Of a stretch of 7,886 nucleotides of DNA, positions 7,677 through 7,886 are shown piece by piece. The notes below the pieces were generated by a model that had not been told where the DNA came from, did not search any database, and was given only the letters and a program-made list of their open reading frames with translations. The position numbers and the translations under genes were made by a program. Source of the DNA: Spirochaetia bacterium (GTDB lineage Bacteria > Spirochaetota > Spirochaetia > Treponematales > Breznakiellaceae); assembly GCA_025997655.1 (NCBI GenBank), contig BNUW01000118.1, positions 1 through 7,886 on the forward strand, given 5' to 3'. Every line of letters begins with the position of its first letter. Within the stretch, counting starts at the first letter, position 1.

Positions 7677-7686
7677 CCCCCTTCCA
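7677..7686 (+). repeat. Direct repeat (putative target-site duplication), right
   Basis: CCCCCTTCCA, the second copy of the 10-bp flank, adjoins the right terminal inverted repeat. Removing 7482-7686 would restore an uninterrupted leader between the transferase gene and the barrel-gene promoter region. Confidence 0.65.
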
Positions 7687-7699
7687 CAGATTGACAAAA

Positions 7700-7728
7700 A
7701 TCATAAAGTATACGAAAGTTACCTACAA
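7700..7728 (-). promoter_or_regulatory. Possible promoter for the sugar-transferase gene
   Basis: On the minus strand TATGAT (7705-7700) lies 17 nt after TTGTAG (7728-7723), a fair sigma-70 pair; TATACT overlaps at 7712-7707. It points toward the transferase, with the repeat element between promoter and gene. On the plus strand TTGACA at 7691-7696 could be a -35 box for the barrel gene, but no good -10 box stands 16-18 nt downstream. Weak evidence. Confidence 0.3.
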
Positions 7729-7730
7729 GC

Positions 7731-7734
7731 GAGG
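7731..7734 (+). promoter_or_regulatory. Ribosome binding site of the right-hand barrel gene
   Basis: GAGG lies 9 nt before the ATG at 7744. The left copy of this gene has no counterpart, because its upstream sequence is the epimerase fragment. Confidence 0.6.
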
Positions 7735-7743
7735 ATGGTAGTA

Positions 7744-7886
7744 ATGGGTAGGTTTCCGCAGCAGCTTTTTACGGTATTAATTTTTCTTTCTTTTGTGTCT
7801 GTTCAGGCGCAGACCCATGTATCGGTGCCCCTGGGGGATCCGGTGTATCATATCCTGGAAATGGCGGAATTGCGGGGGCTTTGTTC
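7744..7886 (+). CDS. Start of Wzi-like outer-membrane protein gene, right copy (3'-incomplete)
   Basis: Forty-seven codons before the window ends. The start MGRFPQQLFT, hydrophobic core VLIFLSFVSV and QAQ before THVSV form a clean signal peptide, so the protein is exported and, by its likeness to the left copy, probably set in the outer membrane. From residue 11 on, every residue seen (to Cys47) is the same as in the left copy, and the DNA is identical over the last 114 bp. A full copy would be about 628 aa if it matches the left copy throughout. It is divergent from the sugar transferase and shares a ~200-bp upstream region with it, which suggests a common surface-polysaccharide locus. Confidence 0.8.
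   Translation, partial: MGRFPQQLFTVLIFLSFVSVQAQTHVSVPLGDPVYHILEMAELRGLC
7764..7886 (+). repeat. Right arm of 123-bp inverted repeat
   Basis: Mirror copy of 5809-5931 with one mismatch (C7772). The repeat reaches the last base of the window, so its full length is unknown and could span the whole gene or more. The spacer between the arms is 1,832 bp and holds the epimerase fragment, the sugar transferase and the MITE-like element. Confidence 0.95.

Overview
The window reads as DNA of a strict anaerobe of middling G+C content with a Gram-negative type envelope. The anaerobe inference comes from an oxygen-labile BadF/HgdC-type activase and its dehydratase-like partner. The envelope inference comes from a signal-peptide outer-membrane-barrel protein next to a WbaP-type sugar-phosphate transferase. 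A spirochaete (Treponema-like) would fit, but that is only an impression; no rRNA or marker gene is present.

Layout: (1) 1-4064, plus strand: the last ~880 codons of a large CoA-activase/DUF2229 protein, overlapped by 23 nt by a 455-aa HgdB-like [4Fe-4S] protein. The reading frame of the first gene breaks up in the first ~73 nt, so its 5' part is missing or frameshifted at the window edge. (2) 4065-5930, minus strand: a Wzi-like outer-membrane barrel gene that ends directly against the stop of the dehydratase gene. Its 5' end is abnormal: the signal peptide is in frame but has no start codon. (3) 5915-5986, minus strand: the first 22 codons of an NAD-dependent sugar epimerase/dehydratase gene, cut off inside its GGAGFLG nucleotide-binding loop. 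(4) 5988-7427, minus strand: a polyprenyl-phosphate sugar phosphotransferase that was coupled to the epimerase. (5) 7482-7676: a 195-bp palindromic MITE-like element with 19-bp terminal inverted repeats and a 10-bp direct repeat on each side, inserted upstream of the transferase. (6) 7744-7886, plus strand: the proper start (RBS, ATG, signal peptide) of the same outer-membrane gene, running off the window.

The most notable point is that (2) and (6) share a 123-bp inverted repeat with one mismatch that reaches the window edge. The right copy has the start signals. The left copy has none and is joined to a decapitated epimerase gene. Three explanations compete: a genuine inverted duplication, an invertible 1.8-kb segment that swaps the start region between two barrel genes, or a fold-back chimera from amplification or assembly. 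The truncated epimerase and a GCTTTTTA microhomology at the junction favour a fold-back event (biological or artefactual) over a clean switch. Transferase, epimerase and Wzi-like protein together point to a surface polysaccharide locus. The dehydratase/activase pair is a separate metabolic module that may be adjacent only because of the rearrangement.
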